DNA of 64,000 nucleotides from Arthrobotrys musiformis (Eukaryota; Ascomycota; Orbiliomycetes; Orbiliales; Orbiliaceae), in the NCBI GenBank assembly GCA_036971715.1, contig JAVHJL010000002.1, positions 1,582,501 to 1,646,500 of the forward strand, in the 5' to 3' direction. Below the pieces are notes generated by a model. It did no database searches, was not told the DNA's origin, and saw only the letters and a list, made by a program, of their open reading frames with translations. Shown in pieces: positions 10,318 to 21,257 of this stretch (the first letter of the stretch is position 1; every line of letters starts with the position of its first letter). The translations under genes were made by a program, and so were the position numbers.

Positions 10318-13019
10318 ATGGACTCCTCTCCCGCTGCTAATGCTCTTTCCAAGAGACGACGCCTCCGGGCAAATATAAGACGCTTAAAGGACCGGCTTAT
10401 TAACAAGGTCTTTTATAAACCAGACTCATACTACAAAAACAAGAAGTACTACGTATCCATGGATTCCTCAATGGCCCCCCCTCCCTCGCCCACGAAACGG
10501 GCTTCACGGTTCTTTGGTGGCCGCCATAAGCGTGCCGAGTCCGTTGGCGACGCCTTCGGCCTGATGGGTCCTCCCCAGCTGCCCCCATTGGACTTTTCGT
10601 TTCCTGGTGGAAATGGACCCCCATCGCCCACCAAGACCGACCAACATGGATTCGGAGGTCCATTGCCCAAGCCTCCTCCAAAGGGCAGACATATGAAGAC
10701 ACCAAGTCTCATGGACCTTCTCACCGGGAAGTCTAAGAAGGACGCCAAGAGAGACGCCGGTTTCACAATCAGCACCGACGAGGACTGTCAGGATGACTAT
10801 AATCCACGAAATGTCAGACCCGTTACGACATCCGCCCGAGTTCTTCAACCAGCCTTCGTCGAACAATCCCAGTCCATGTCTGAGCAGTTGGATGCTTCAT
10901 TCCTCAAGCTTAGAATGCAAAACGAATCCAGCATCACTCTCGATCAGGAAAACGTCCGACCCGAAAAGCCATCCCGTTTGGCCAATACAAATAAAGCCCT
11001 TCCGCCCATCAAGACGGATATTCCGGACGAGATTGCAAGACAGATCTCCCTTTACACTCCAAGGCAGTATTCTGCATCCGAACAGCGTAATTTCGCTGTC
11101 ACACCTGAGCTAAGGGCTCCACTACCTCGACCTAATACCTTTTATGGTCAACACGCAGGAGGAGAGAGAAAGACCAGCTGGGGGAGCATCATATCGATGG
11201 GGAAGCGTAACAGTGTCGGAGAGGCGGATAACAACGGTGAACACGCCGGCTTCCTATCCAAGGTCACTAGTTTTGGGTCCGGCGGAAATAAGAGAGTCCA
11301 CCCAGCAGCATTGGAATCCTCGGCTCCATCTAACCATATTTTGAACCGCGAATTCAACAACCTTCTGGTAAGTCCTTCTGCCTTATCACAATGTTGGTTA
11401 AACATTCCGATGCTAATTGGTATCTCGGTAGTCTGGCTTTGGTCTCCCTTACAACATCAAGAATGGAGCAGCCGAAATGCCAGCACATGTCAAGGCGACA
11501 TTACTCAAGTCCAGCAAAGTCATGTCGAGGACTCCGTTGCCGCCACCATCCAGCCACGGCGGGTCTCCGCCAGACATTGCAGGATCTCCCACCCGAGAGA
11601 AGAAGAAGCGACCGCTTAGTGCATTTGGCGCTGCTCTATTCCGTGGTGAGCATACCCGCGCTAGGAGCAAGACAGCTAGCACCGTTGGCCTTCCGGCTAG
11701 ACACCAGGAAGATAAGGGGCGACCTAAGACTACTCGCTCCGACAAGGCCTTCCCGGGCACTCCTGCCACACCGGTCGCTACTAACGTCGGCCCACTTCAT
11801 GCAAATGCACCATGTGACTTCGTTGATTATCTCTACGGAAGAGACTACACCGATATTGACCTTGGCTGGCTTCGCCGCCTCCGAAGAATGCTCAGGAACG
11901 AGCGCCTCGCATGGGTTCAGACGTTCTTTGAGCAAGAAGGCTTGGACCGCCTCGTTGATTTGATAAAGAATATCTATGATTTGGAATATCAGTAAGTCAT
12001 CATAGCCGTGTTTGAACTGAAACCTGTATTCTAACGATTCCATTAGTGATCTCCAAAGTGGCCAAGTCATCAGAGAGGTCTTTTTGTGCCTCAAGGCTGC
12101 TTATACCGCCCCAATGGCTGATGCCCTTTTCGACGCCATCCACGTCGAACTGTTCACTATGATCCTCTCCATGATGTTCGACGAGGAACGAAAGAAGACA
12201 CCTTATGAGTATGAGACTCGCGAGGCTGCCATCAGCATTATGTTCACCTATCTCCAGCAAGCACCGCTTGACCAACAAGTCACCCGTGCCCGCTCTCTAA
12301 TCAAGATCTTGGAGAACCCACCTTTGGCTAAGAGCCAACAGGGACCTGCTTGGGTTGAGGCCATCAAACGGCCACGGCCCTTTACCAGATGGAGCGGTGA
12401 GGTTTCCCGATTGAGTTACGAGACCGGATGGGTTTGGTACCATCCAGGAAATAGAATTACGCTCCGTGAATACGATCCGGAGGCACCTTTCAGCGTTGCA
12501 CACTTTCCCACCCCGCGTGCGTTCAAGGCGATTGACGGTGGCAGTGTCAATTCTATTGAAATGAATGTTGCAAATTATGCTGCTTTGCATGTTGAGATTA
12601 TGAACGCCATCATTGCTTATCTCCCAACCCAGACTGAGAGAAATGATTTCCGCAAGGCAATTTACATGTCCGGCATGGAGAAGATTATGGGACAAGTTTT
12701 GAGATGTGCTGGGAAGGGCCCTCACTATGAGCAACTCGCGAACATCCACTCCGCTCTTACTGACTGGGTCACCGCCGCCCGAGCTGACGGGTGGGAATCT
12801 TGGGAACACGTCCGCACCGGAAGATTTCCAGATGAAGTCAAAGATAAGGTCAAGGCCATGAGAAAGATTGAGGCCATGTACGGTCCTCAATACGAACTTC
12901 CGGATATGGGACTTGAAGATACGGTCGCCCAGAAGAAGAGGATGTCAATGAAGCCTGATGAGTCCATGAGCGTCTTCCAGGTTACGGACGGTGGTGTCTC
13001 CTTGGAATGGGAATTTTAA
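10318..13019 (+). CDS. Formin-type GBD/FH3 domain protein, three exons, no FH1/FH2 (860 aa)
   Basis: Exons are 10318-11367, 11432-11991 and 12047-13019; introns of 64 and 55 nt have GTAAGT donors, GCTAAT/CTAAC branch sites and TAG acceptors. The joined frame is 860 aa. The first ~460 residues are disordered, Pro/Ser/Lys-rich, with repeated PPPSPTK-like motifs. From about 468 a helical armadillo-like region begins with FVDYLYGRDYTDIDLGWL, RNERLAWVQTFFEQEGLD and LKAAYTAP. This matches the GTPase-binding/FH3 module by which diaphanous-type formins bind Rho GTPases. The segment to ~800 continues this fold. There is no proline-rich FH1 or actin-nucleating FH2, so it should bind Rho-type GTPases or polarity factors without polymerising actin. 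The ATG at 10318 is chosen because it opens the frame directly after the putative leader intron. Function is inferred from domain type. Confidence 0.85.
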
Positions 13020-15059
13020 GCCTGTGTGGCTTTGTACGATTTTTTATGAAAGAGGAGGGAGTTTTTCTTCTCCTAATACGAACGACTGCCGACTTCACCT
13101 TCTTTGTCGATATTTTTTTACAACTCCCTCCCCTCTCACGCACCCTTTATGACTAACTTCGACATCGAATCTACTACTACACCCACGATAACCGACTCAA
13201 CTCTCATGACTACGAACCCTACTCCGAGTCGGTAAGGCACGATTGTGCCCTGTATTCTACCCCCCACTATTTTGCATTCTTCCGATGCTTCTTTGTTTTG
13301 AAGCGAATGGTGTTCGGATTGTACGATCTGATTATTCTGAAACGGCGAGGTCTTTTGACTGGTTTTTGGAGGAGTTTAATTGATAATGAATTCCTTTTGT
13401 TGCATGCCTGCCTGCGTATGTTGGGCCGGCGAAGACGAGAACTGAGACGGCTACGTTTTTTGTCCGATGAGTTTTTTCCTTTGCGAACCTCCTTCTTGGA
13501 CACGAAATGTCGGGCATTATCTTGGTTTTTAACGGGCGGTTTTGCACCATATCAGGAAGGGTGGTTTTACACTTTTCTTGCTTTTGGGTGTGATAACTGG
13601 CCTCTTTTAACGTCTTTCTTTTGTTTTTTCCTTTACCTTTTCTTTGGTTATTGCTTGCCTGGTTTTTTTTCACGATCGCCTTTTGGGGGTTTCAATGACC
13701 CTTTTCTTGATTTGCCTGCCTTTGCTTGCATAGCTTAGCGGCTCCTTCTGTTGTTTTGCGATCGATACAGGCGTTTTTTCCTTTCTTTCTTGGTTTTTGC
13801 AATTGGTTTTTGCAATTGGTCTCGTGTACGTTATAACTTTGGGTGTTATGAACCGACTTGAAGTGTTACGATAGCTCTTTCCCTTTCTTATTAGCTCGCT
13901 TTTTTTATTATGCAAATGACAGTGCTATGACCGAATCATACATATCTCATCCGATGCTTTAAATAAAATGTTCTGGAGAGCTCATGATGTGTAGACGTAA
14001 CGTAGGTATGTAGCCGGTCGATTCCCGGCTGTGGAGGTAGCGTTCGGCTTAGTCGGGTAGCACAGCATGAAAGGGCCCTGGAAAGGAGAGGCTTCGGCCG
14101 ACTGCGGGACCCATGGGGTTAGTGCCTGCAGGTCACGTTGGACTCCACATGCTCGTTCATGGGTTGGACAGTCCATGGATTACTAAGAATTCGAAATCGA
14201 TGGCGAATGCTTTTGTCAATTGGTGTTTTTTATTGTGAATTACTCATCGCGGTCGGTCTGGACTGGTGTTATTTTCATACGATCATTTTTTTTTCGCTTT
14301 TTTATTTATTTTTATATGGAATTAAGGGTTCGATTGGAAGTTATATAAATCTGGAGACGGTACATGTGCTTTTCCTCCCCGTCGCATTCCATTGACCCAA
14401 AAATCTAAAAAAGATTCACATCTGATTCGCCACCCCGCCGGTTAGTGAGCTTGCAGTTAGAGTTAGTCATCCCCCCTCCGCCGTGGACCTCGAATCGAGC
14501 TCAAGGATTAGTGCGGTGCGGTGTGGGAAGCCTCGGTCCAGATCCGGCAGTCGAACGGATGCCCCGGTCCAAGTCGAGTTTTCTGCCCTTTATAAGCTCT
14601 TAATTACATATTCTCCTCCTTCCCCCCGAGAGCGGTTCCATCGGTCTTTATTCTTAATTTTTATTCGTTTTCTATATTCTTCTGTACGAGTATCTTGAAA
14701 TTTTTGTAGTAGAGCTTCAGTTGTTATATTCCGAAGGCGACCGCCAATACCAGCGACTGCGATTCCACTCGACTTCCCTCAAAAAACAGCTTCAACCCCA
14801 GTCATAAAAAGGGTCCCAAACCGACCTTCCAATTCCTCAGGCCTCGTCGATATTATCAATTCTTACTAAGAAGCTTAACTACTTTTTACTAAGCTTCCAC
14901 CAATTTTTAAGCTTTTTTTCCCACTTTGGCAGCAAACACAGGGCGCTCCCTTAAAAGTCGTCGGCAAAAACCCTCTCTCTCCGTCTTAAAGCTCTGCTGC
15001 TCCTTCCTCAACCCCCAAGAAATTATATCGCCGGGATTATAATAGTAATTTACGATCAA
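13020..15059. other. Intergenic region, 2 kb, T-rich
   Basis: The first several hundred bases are strongly T-rich and include a 13-nt direct repeat (GGTTTTTGCAATT twice, about 13792-13820). The longest frames here are homopolymer-driven and show no family resemblance. The RIB3 promoter and leader should occupy the right-hand end. Confidence 0.5.
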
Positions 15060-16091
15060 ATGCCTGCAATGACAACCACAACAGTTACAAACGGTAGCAC
15101 AAACGGCTCCTCCACCGCCGTCGCCGCCAATGGCACAAACGGATCGCATGTTAAAGACCTAAGATTCGATTCTATCGAGGAATCGGTGGAAGCTTTTAGT
15201 ATGTTTAATTTCCCTTTTACCAGCAATTCCACACATGTCTCTCTTTTTTCGCAAAAAAAAACCGGTTCAAAAGTATCACAAGCGAAAAAAATAAGTCGAC
15301 CGGCTTCGGTCCGGATGTTTATGCCGCATCTTCCGCGGATACCCCGCCGGAGCTATAGCTGGTATACCGGTGTAATCGACATGTTCTCGAGAATGTGCTA
15401 ACCAATTGGCCTTCTTTTTTTATGAATCTTCAGAGAGGGGCGAGTTCCTCGTCGTACTCGACTCCACAGACCGAGAAAACGAAGGCGATCTGATCATTGC
15501 CGCGCAAGATGTAACTACCGAGAAGATGGCCTTCATGGTCCGACACACCAGGTACCCCTATCCCCCCACCAACCACCCCTCCACCAAGAAAAGACCATAC
15601 TAATGTAATCCAGCGGCTACGTCTGCGTGCCCATGACCCCCTCCCACACCGACCGCCTCGATCTCCCCCAAATGGTCCCAAAGAACCAAGATAACCTCCT
15701 AACCGCCTACACCATAACCACCGACTTCGCCACAGGCACCACAACCGGCATCTCCGCGCACGACAGAGCCCTCACCGCCCGAAAACTGGCAGATCCCACA
15801 TCCAAACCCCTCGAATTCCGGAGACCGGGACATATGCTCCCGCTCCGGGCTAAGAAGGGCGGGGTTAGAGTCCGAAGGGGCCATACCGAGGCTGCTACGG
15901 AGCTCTGCAGGCTCGCTGGGAAGGAGGAGGTCGGTGTGATTTGTGAGATTGTGAGGGAGGAGGATGGGTTGATGGCTAGACGGGACGATTGTATTGCCTT
16001 TGCGAGGCGGTGGGGGTTTAAAGTTTGTACTATTGAGGATATGGTGGAGTATGTGGAGGCCAAGGAGGGGAAGTGGGTCGACGAGGCTTGA
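15060..16091 (+). CDS. RIB3: 3,4-dihydroxy-2-butanone 4-phosphate synthase (riboflavin biosynthesis)
   Basis: Exons 15060-15198, 15434-15551 and 15614-16091 give 244 aa. Introns of 235 nt (GTATGT...CAG) and 62 nt (GTACCC...CAG) are fixed by the conserved frame: joining restores EAFKRGEFLVVLDSTDREN and HTSGYVCVPMT. The enzyme converts ribulose 5-phosphate to 3,4-dihydroxy-2-butanone 4-phosphate plus formate, supplying the four-carbon unit for lumazine and hence riboflavin; it is a Mg-dependent cytosolic homodimer. Diagnostic motifs are DSTDRENEGDL (metal and substrate loop), DRLDLPQMV, TTDFATGTTTGISAHDRA, and the C-terminal RRGHTEAATELCRLAG carrying the metal-binding His. The roughly 40-residue Thr/Asn/Gly-rich N-terminus is a fungal-type extension. 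No fused GTP cyclohydrolase II domain is present, as expected for fungi. The gene is convergent with MRP10. Confidence 0.97.
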
Positions 16092-16772
16092 TTGCCCGGA
16101 TACCTAGCTATTATTTTAGGTATATATAAGGGGTATATAGGGGAATTTGGTATTACCGGTGACTTTTGGACTGTATTTTTTTTTTTCCCTTGATTTTTGG
16201 ATTTTAGTATTGAGAGGATCTGGCACGCTGGAATTTGTGTATTATCGATAGCTGGGCATTGCTATCATAGGGGCATTCTGAGGATTCACGCATTTGAGGA
16301 ATTCAGGTGTGCTAGCCTGGGGAGGGGGGTAATTCGGGTGTTTGAGGTAGCCCGAGTATATACTTCCATACTTACCCTACCGGTTTGTATATTTCTCTCT
16401 TTTTCTTCGTATTTCGAATCATGGCATTTCTGTTCTAGAGCTCGAGGATTTCCTTGTCTATCTTTCGTTTTATCGAGTGTTCATGGTGTACCATAGCTAT
16501 ACTGTATATTTTGACAAATCGGATCTGTCTGTCTATACCAAATCCACTCTTTACAATCCTCACAACCATCCAATTTTACCTTAATATCGCGTATTCAGAA
16601 AAATCAAGCGGTATAGATTTCCCCATCTAAAATTATATACAAAGCAATATTCCTACACCACCGTAAAAAGATATCCAAGCCCAAAAAAATGAAATTATGT
16701 ACAACCACCCCCAATCATCACCACAATAACACAAACCCCCGCCTTTCAGAAGCATAAGAAGGGGGGGTAGTG
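16092..16772. other. Convergent intergenic region between RIB3 and MRP10
   Basis: These 680 bases hold the two facing 3' UTRs. I see no further gene; the open frames are short and low quality. Confidence 0.5.
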
Positions 16773-17118
16773 TTATACATGCGGTTTCTGCGGTCCCACG
16801 ATCTTGGGGTATAACCTGGACATATGGTAATTCAACGTGCTCTTCTGCGTTTTCACCCGTTTCTAAATTCCCAAAAATGTCAGTATCCCCACTATTAAGA
16901 GTAATAAGAGAAGGGAAGGGGGGAGGGGGTACATTGGTATCCATGCAAGTCCTCAAAGCCTGTTCGAAAGCTTCACACCCCTTCGCAGCATGGCCCTGCG
17001 AGGCCCAGCATCCTAGTACGCTCGACATGACGAGGTTACACGGGTGGACTTGTTGTTTATTCGCTGACTTGACGCGGAAGCGCGGGAGCGGTGGGAGACG
17101 GAAGTTCTTGGCTGACAT
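16773..17118 (-). CDS. MRP10: Mitochondrial small-subunit ribosomal protein Mrp10 (CHCH), two exons
   Basis: Exon 1 is 17118-16933 and exon 2 is 16862-16773, separated by a 70-nt intron (GTACCC...TTTAG); the product is 91 aa. It starts MSAKNFRLPPLPRFRVK and contains a twin CX9C pattern: C-NLVMSSVLG-C and C-EAFEQALRT-C. The second exon supplies the family C-terminus (STLNYHMSRLYPK). Mrp10 is a 37S mitoribosome subunit whose paired cysteines are oxidised in the Mia40 pathway and which is needed for mitochondrial translation. Without splicing the frame runs on for 161 codons and loses the conserved tail, so the intron model is well supported. The gene is convergent with RIB3. Confidence 0.93.
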
Positions 17119-18653
17119 TTTTTTGTCTTTTTCTTTTCCCTTCTAGAGCTGCCTTTTGTTTTGGAGGTGGGTTTTTTTGGGTTGGGAGTTATGTTCGGAG
17201 GAGGGTGGTTTGTTGGAGCTACCGTCGGTGTGCGTGATGCATTGTATTACTCCGGTTGGGAGGAGGTGGTGGGGTGGAAATCGTTGGCGACGGTAAGCTG
17301 CCCTTCGAAACGGTGAGGTCGTGTGTGGTTTTCGAGGAAGCCTTTAATTTTTGGAGAATTTTATACTCGTCACGTGATGCTACCAACACTAAAAGTTGTG
17401 AACACCAAGCTAGGCCAGGGACGAATATAGACTATCTTAATTGCTCAATCAGACAAAAGATATTTTGTATGAAAAAAGACTGTTCACTATATCTGCCTAC
17501 AAACCGCTAAGGTAATTTCTTCGCCATCGAAACGATGGCTTCGCTTTGCAAGGCGGAGCTTTTCAAGATGGTTGTTCAATATATAATATCTGCTCAATAT
17601 CCAACGGATCCAACACGAGAGCGCCTGGTCTCGAGGCTACCAACACGAAGACAACCCAACTTTATAATTTTACTGCAATCCCATGACGCCCCCTGGGTAA
17701 CAAGACCAACTGCAACCGCGTTTCGAGTTTCGAATATAGCAAAGCCATTGAACTGGGTTTTGAGTACCAAACTTACGGGATTGGGATATATCCGTACGTA
17801 TTTTACTGAATTGTATTTATATTAGCAGATGTTGAAATAATACAACATGCTGGCTAGCTGGGCCGGTGATTGACATAATGCATATACCGGTAACAAGCTA
17901 ACAGAACGGGGTGCCTAATTGACGAAACGGGGAAGCGCTCGTCTCCAGCGATCTGTGGTTGTAAAGGCATAACATTGTGTCAACATGCATGTTGGTGCGG
18001 CAAATACTCTCGCCACGATTCCAACGTGCTTTTATGAGACGAGATCGGGCCAGGATGAATTATTTCTCGCAAGATCCAATTCGATCCTTTGGCGATATAC
18101 TTACACGTACAGAGAGTAGGCATACATTACCGCTGCCTTGTGTTCTGTTGCCCTCTGATTATAAACCTAGACCACGCCTGCACCCTCGAATCGAACGCAT
18201 GGGCATAATAATTTGTAGGGAACGCGGTTCATGAGGCCATGAAAGCTACAATCTCCCCTTGTTCAAACGGTTGAGCGGTTTGATTAGGTTCCAACAGTTG
18301 ATCGATGATACGATGGAAATGGAGGATTGATGCTGTATTTCTTTTGTTTCCTCCCAATAGAATCCTGTGGTCTAGGATATGGTATAACTTTTAAAAAATT
18401 TTCTACTACACCGCAGCTCTACGGGTCTTATCTAGTAAACCAATTATTGCTACGGTTGTACGCACCCCCGCTATGTTTTAATTTGGTTACGGAATCGCAT
18501 GAATTTAAAGACTATCATCCCATCGTAGACTCTAACATTTATTTCAATATCTTCAGGTATCCGAAGGGGGCTTTCTTTAAACTTTCAATATCATAATTAT
18601 ATTTTTTCTTAAAATAAAAGTTCACTGTGCGGTTTGCTCCCAAGAAGAACGCT
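17119..18653. other. Intergenic region, 1.5 kb
   Basis: No open frame here has a recognisable protein or plausible splice continuation. It separates the MRP10 promoter from the first secreted-protein gene. Confidence 0.5.
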
Positions 18654-20042
18654 ATGCACTCTTTAATACCAAGGCAATACCACATCGTTCTTATCTTCTT
18701 CCATTTATTGGTAATATCGGTTTTAGCCCAGGACCCGCCCAAACCCCCATATGATGTTCTCACGGAAGAGCAACTTAAAAACAGCCACTTCTTAGATACA
18801 CCTACGGAATTACCTACTGATGGCTCTCAGAGTAAGCCCCCCGCCCGAATGACCCCCTGTCTTTCTATTTATTCGGTATATTATTCAACTTGGCTCAATT
18901 AACACGCGAGGAAAACCCCACACAGTCCGTCTTCAGATAGATGACAAATATTTTTGCCTCACCGATCCGGATACGAGGCTGCAGCCTCGCTCGGAAAACA
19001 TCTTCGAGGTCCACGCTACGTTAGAGGAGTGCGCGGGAGAATACAACCCCCACCAGCACTGGCGATCCGCAGACGGAACCGGGCTGGCGCGGCTCTACAC
19101 CCAAACGATGGAACCGAACAATATCAACCCCGCGCTTTACACCATCAATAACACACGTGTCGAATACGGCGGTATCGAAAACGTTGCGACGGGGAGATGT
19201 ATTCATGGTGCCGGGGGGTATAATGGAACGACCTTGAAGCTTAGGGAATCATTGTCATCTTTGGATTACTGGGAGCATTTCGGCTTTGTGTATTTGGCGC
19301 GGGTGTGTGGTGATAATCAACCTAGGTTTAAGGTTCGGGCCGCGGTTGTGGGATCATCGTAAGTCCATATCTCTTCCCCTGGATTCTCAAGGAAGAACAT
19401 GAATATTTTACATGGTATAGGGTGGGTACGAGACAATATGGTATATATTAACACGATCTATGCAGCCCCGAGAACACAGCTACCCACCCTGCCAACGGGG
19501 CCTATGCCGAAGTCAAAGAAGTCGTCTACTTTGAATACCCCAGCCTCGAAAACTCCGGCAGAAGCGGTCAATGTCCCAACTCCCCAAGGCCCCTTGAAGA
19601 AGTATACCCGCCATACTCCCCATGGCCGCAATATTACTTCACCAAAACAATGATCGTTCCGGTATTAATCCCAGCAACAATAAACAACATCCCATTCTAT
19701 CCCGCCTCCTTCGGCTGCGCCAGTAACACCGACCACGCCCTCGCATCGTTCAATCCACCAGCCGTATTATCAAGCGTACAAACCTACAACGAAGAAGTCG
19801 AAAAACGTCTACAATGCGTGAGGGACAGGGAAGAAGAGGCCAAAAATTGGCCTAATACGGACGAATACAAGGCATTAAAGAAGAAAAACGACGATTTAAA
19901 CTATTGTAGAGGCGCCGGGAAGTTTGTGAAGTGGTTGAAGGTTTGTCAGGAGTTCCGCGACGGCGAGTGGGGTCTTAAAGATGACCTCCCGTCTCTTGAT
20001 CGGCAGCCAGATTTCGGACTCTGTGATATTATCCGATGGTGA
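18654..20042 (+). CDS. Secreted Cys-containing protein, paralogue A (395 aa, three exons)
   Basis: Exons 18654-18831, 18926-19358 and 19466-20042 join in frame to 395 aa; introns are 94 nt (GTAAGC...CACAG) and 107 nt (GTAAGT...TGCAG). Residues 1-25 are a typical signal peptide (hydrophobic FFHLLVISVLA, cleavage before Q26), so the product should enter the secretory pathway. The mature protein has about ten cysteines. It shares a spaced Cys skeleton with the adjacent gene at 21258-22732, most clearly a Cys-Pro-Asn motif and LIPATINNIPFYPASFGC (residues about 271-288) versus LVPATVGDTRFYPALFGC. After that comes a charged, probably helical Cys-bearing tail (KRLQCVRDREEEAKNW). No membrane anchor is visible. 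I do not recognise the family; an extracellular effector or wall role is speculation. The exon count differs from the paralogue, which lacks the second intron. Confidence 0.75.
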
Positions 20043-21257
20043 AAATAACGAATGTATACCATGTATACAACTATATTTAGATATATCCTATATATAGCCA
20101 GAACTAAAGCCTCAACTTATGACATTTCGAACTAATACTATATCGCTATTTATCCCATTCTATTAATGATACCAAGTCCAGTTGAGGTTTATCTCGCAAA
20201 CCAAATGGTTGAGGTCAACCCGAAGCCCGCCAGCTAGGTGTGTCTATGCTTGTACTATGACTCTGTGACAAGTTAGATGATGGTACCTAGTATACAGTAA
20301 TAGATAGTAGGCTGTGCCTACGCTTGCACCATAACCCCGTGCGCGTGGCAAGTTAGAGGGGCAAGTAATAATTTGATACAACGTTGGTTCCTATACCTGG
20401 CAGACAAAATATAACAGCCTCCCTGTGTAACAAAAAGTCCCAACATGCAAGACTTCATGCGAACCGGGCAAAAGAGCCACCGGATTCGATTCTAGAATAA
20501 TGTGAGGATTAGAAAATTAAAAGGAAATACCAATTGAAATTAGTGAAAATTACACCAAAAAAAATCGATCTCAAACTCGACGCAGATGGACCGTTGGCTA
20601 GCGCTTCATCCACCCTAACTTCGATGCAAAGGGTTACCATTTTAGAAATTCCAACATGACAACTCGCTTCAACAATGCCAACACCAGTGTTTCAAAACCG
20701 TCAACGGTACAGCCGCCAGGCCTGAAAAGTACATGTTGATAACTTCGAGCGGTTGTGCGCGCTGTTTCTAATATTGCGAACGGTATAACACGAAGAAATA
20801 TCTAACGGCGTCTCGACAAGGCCCGAATAGCTATAACACACGTGTCGTGTTATATAATTAATTGTCATGTTTACAACGTTAAGGGAGACGAGGTTTGGTT
20901 AATAGGCTGGAAGAGCGGCTCTGTGTTCGCAAGGTTTTTCTGAAGCGGTCCATCTGTGATGAAAATGATTTCCTTCGCCAATCGAGTAGTTTGAAGCCGC
21001 TATATATTTTCTAGCTTCAGGGAATATTCGGATTTTAATAAATAGCTACTACCCTTCCGGATACTAATGCCTTCTGCTCTCAAACTCCTATCGAAACCAG
21101 GGGATTGTTTATTTATATCAATTTTACAATCGATCTGGATTTGTACACCTTATTATTCATATAGTTGTAACTGCACCCTCAATTGATCAACCCGGGAACG
21201 AGACCACCGTCGGCTTCAACTTTTCAAAGGTCAGATACACGCGGATTATATAGCGCT
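20043..21257. other. Intergenic region between the two secreted paralogues
   Basis: These 1.2 kb have no convincing open frame. They contain the imperfect transition-rich duplication described separately (20240-20359) and an inverted repeat ATAACAC...GTGTTAT near 20830-20852. Confidence 0.5.
20240..20359. repeat. Imperfect direct duplication, copies about 40 nt
   Basis: Copy 1 starts at 20240 (GTGTCTATGCTTGTACTATG) and copy 2 at 20314 (GTGCCTACGCTTGCACCATA), separated by about 35 nt. Over the first 28 aligned bases all seven differences are transitions, mainly C in copy 2 against T in copy 1. Copy 2 then has an extra CGCG-containing insertion before both end in CAAGTTAGA. The pattern resembles repeat-induced point mutation but is too short to prove it. 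Confidence 0.6.
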
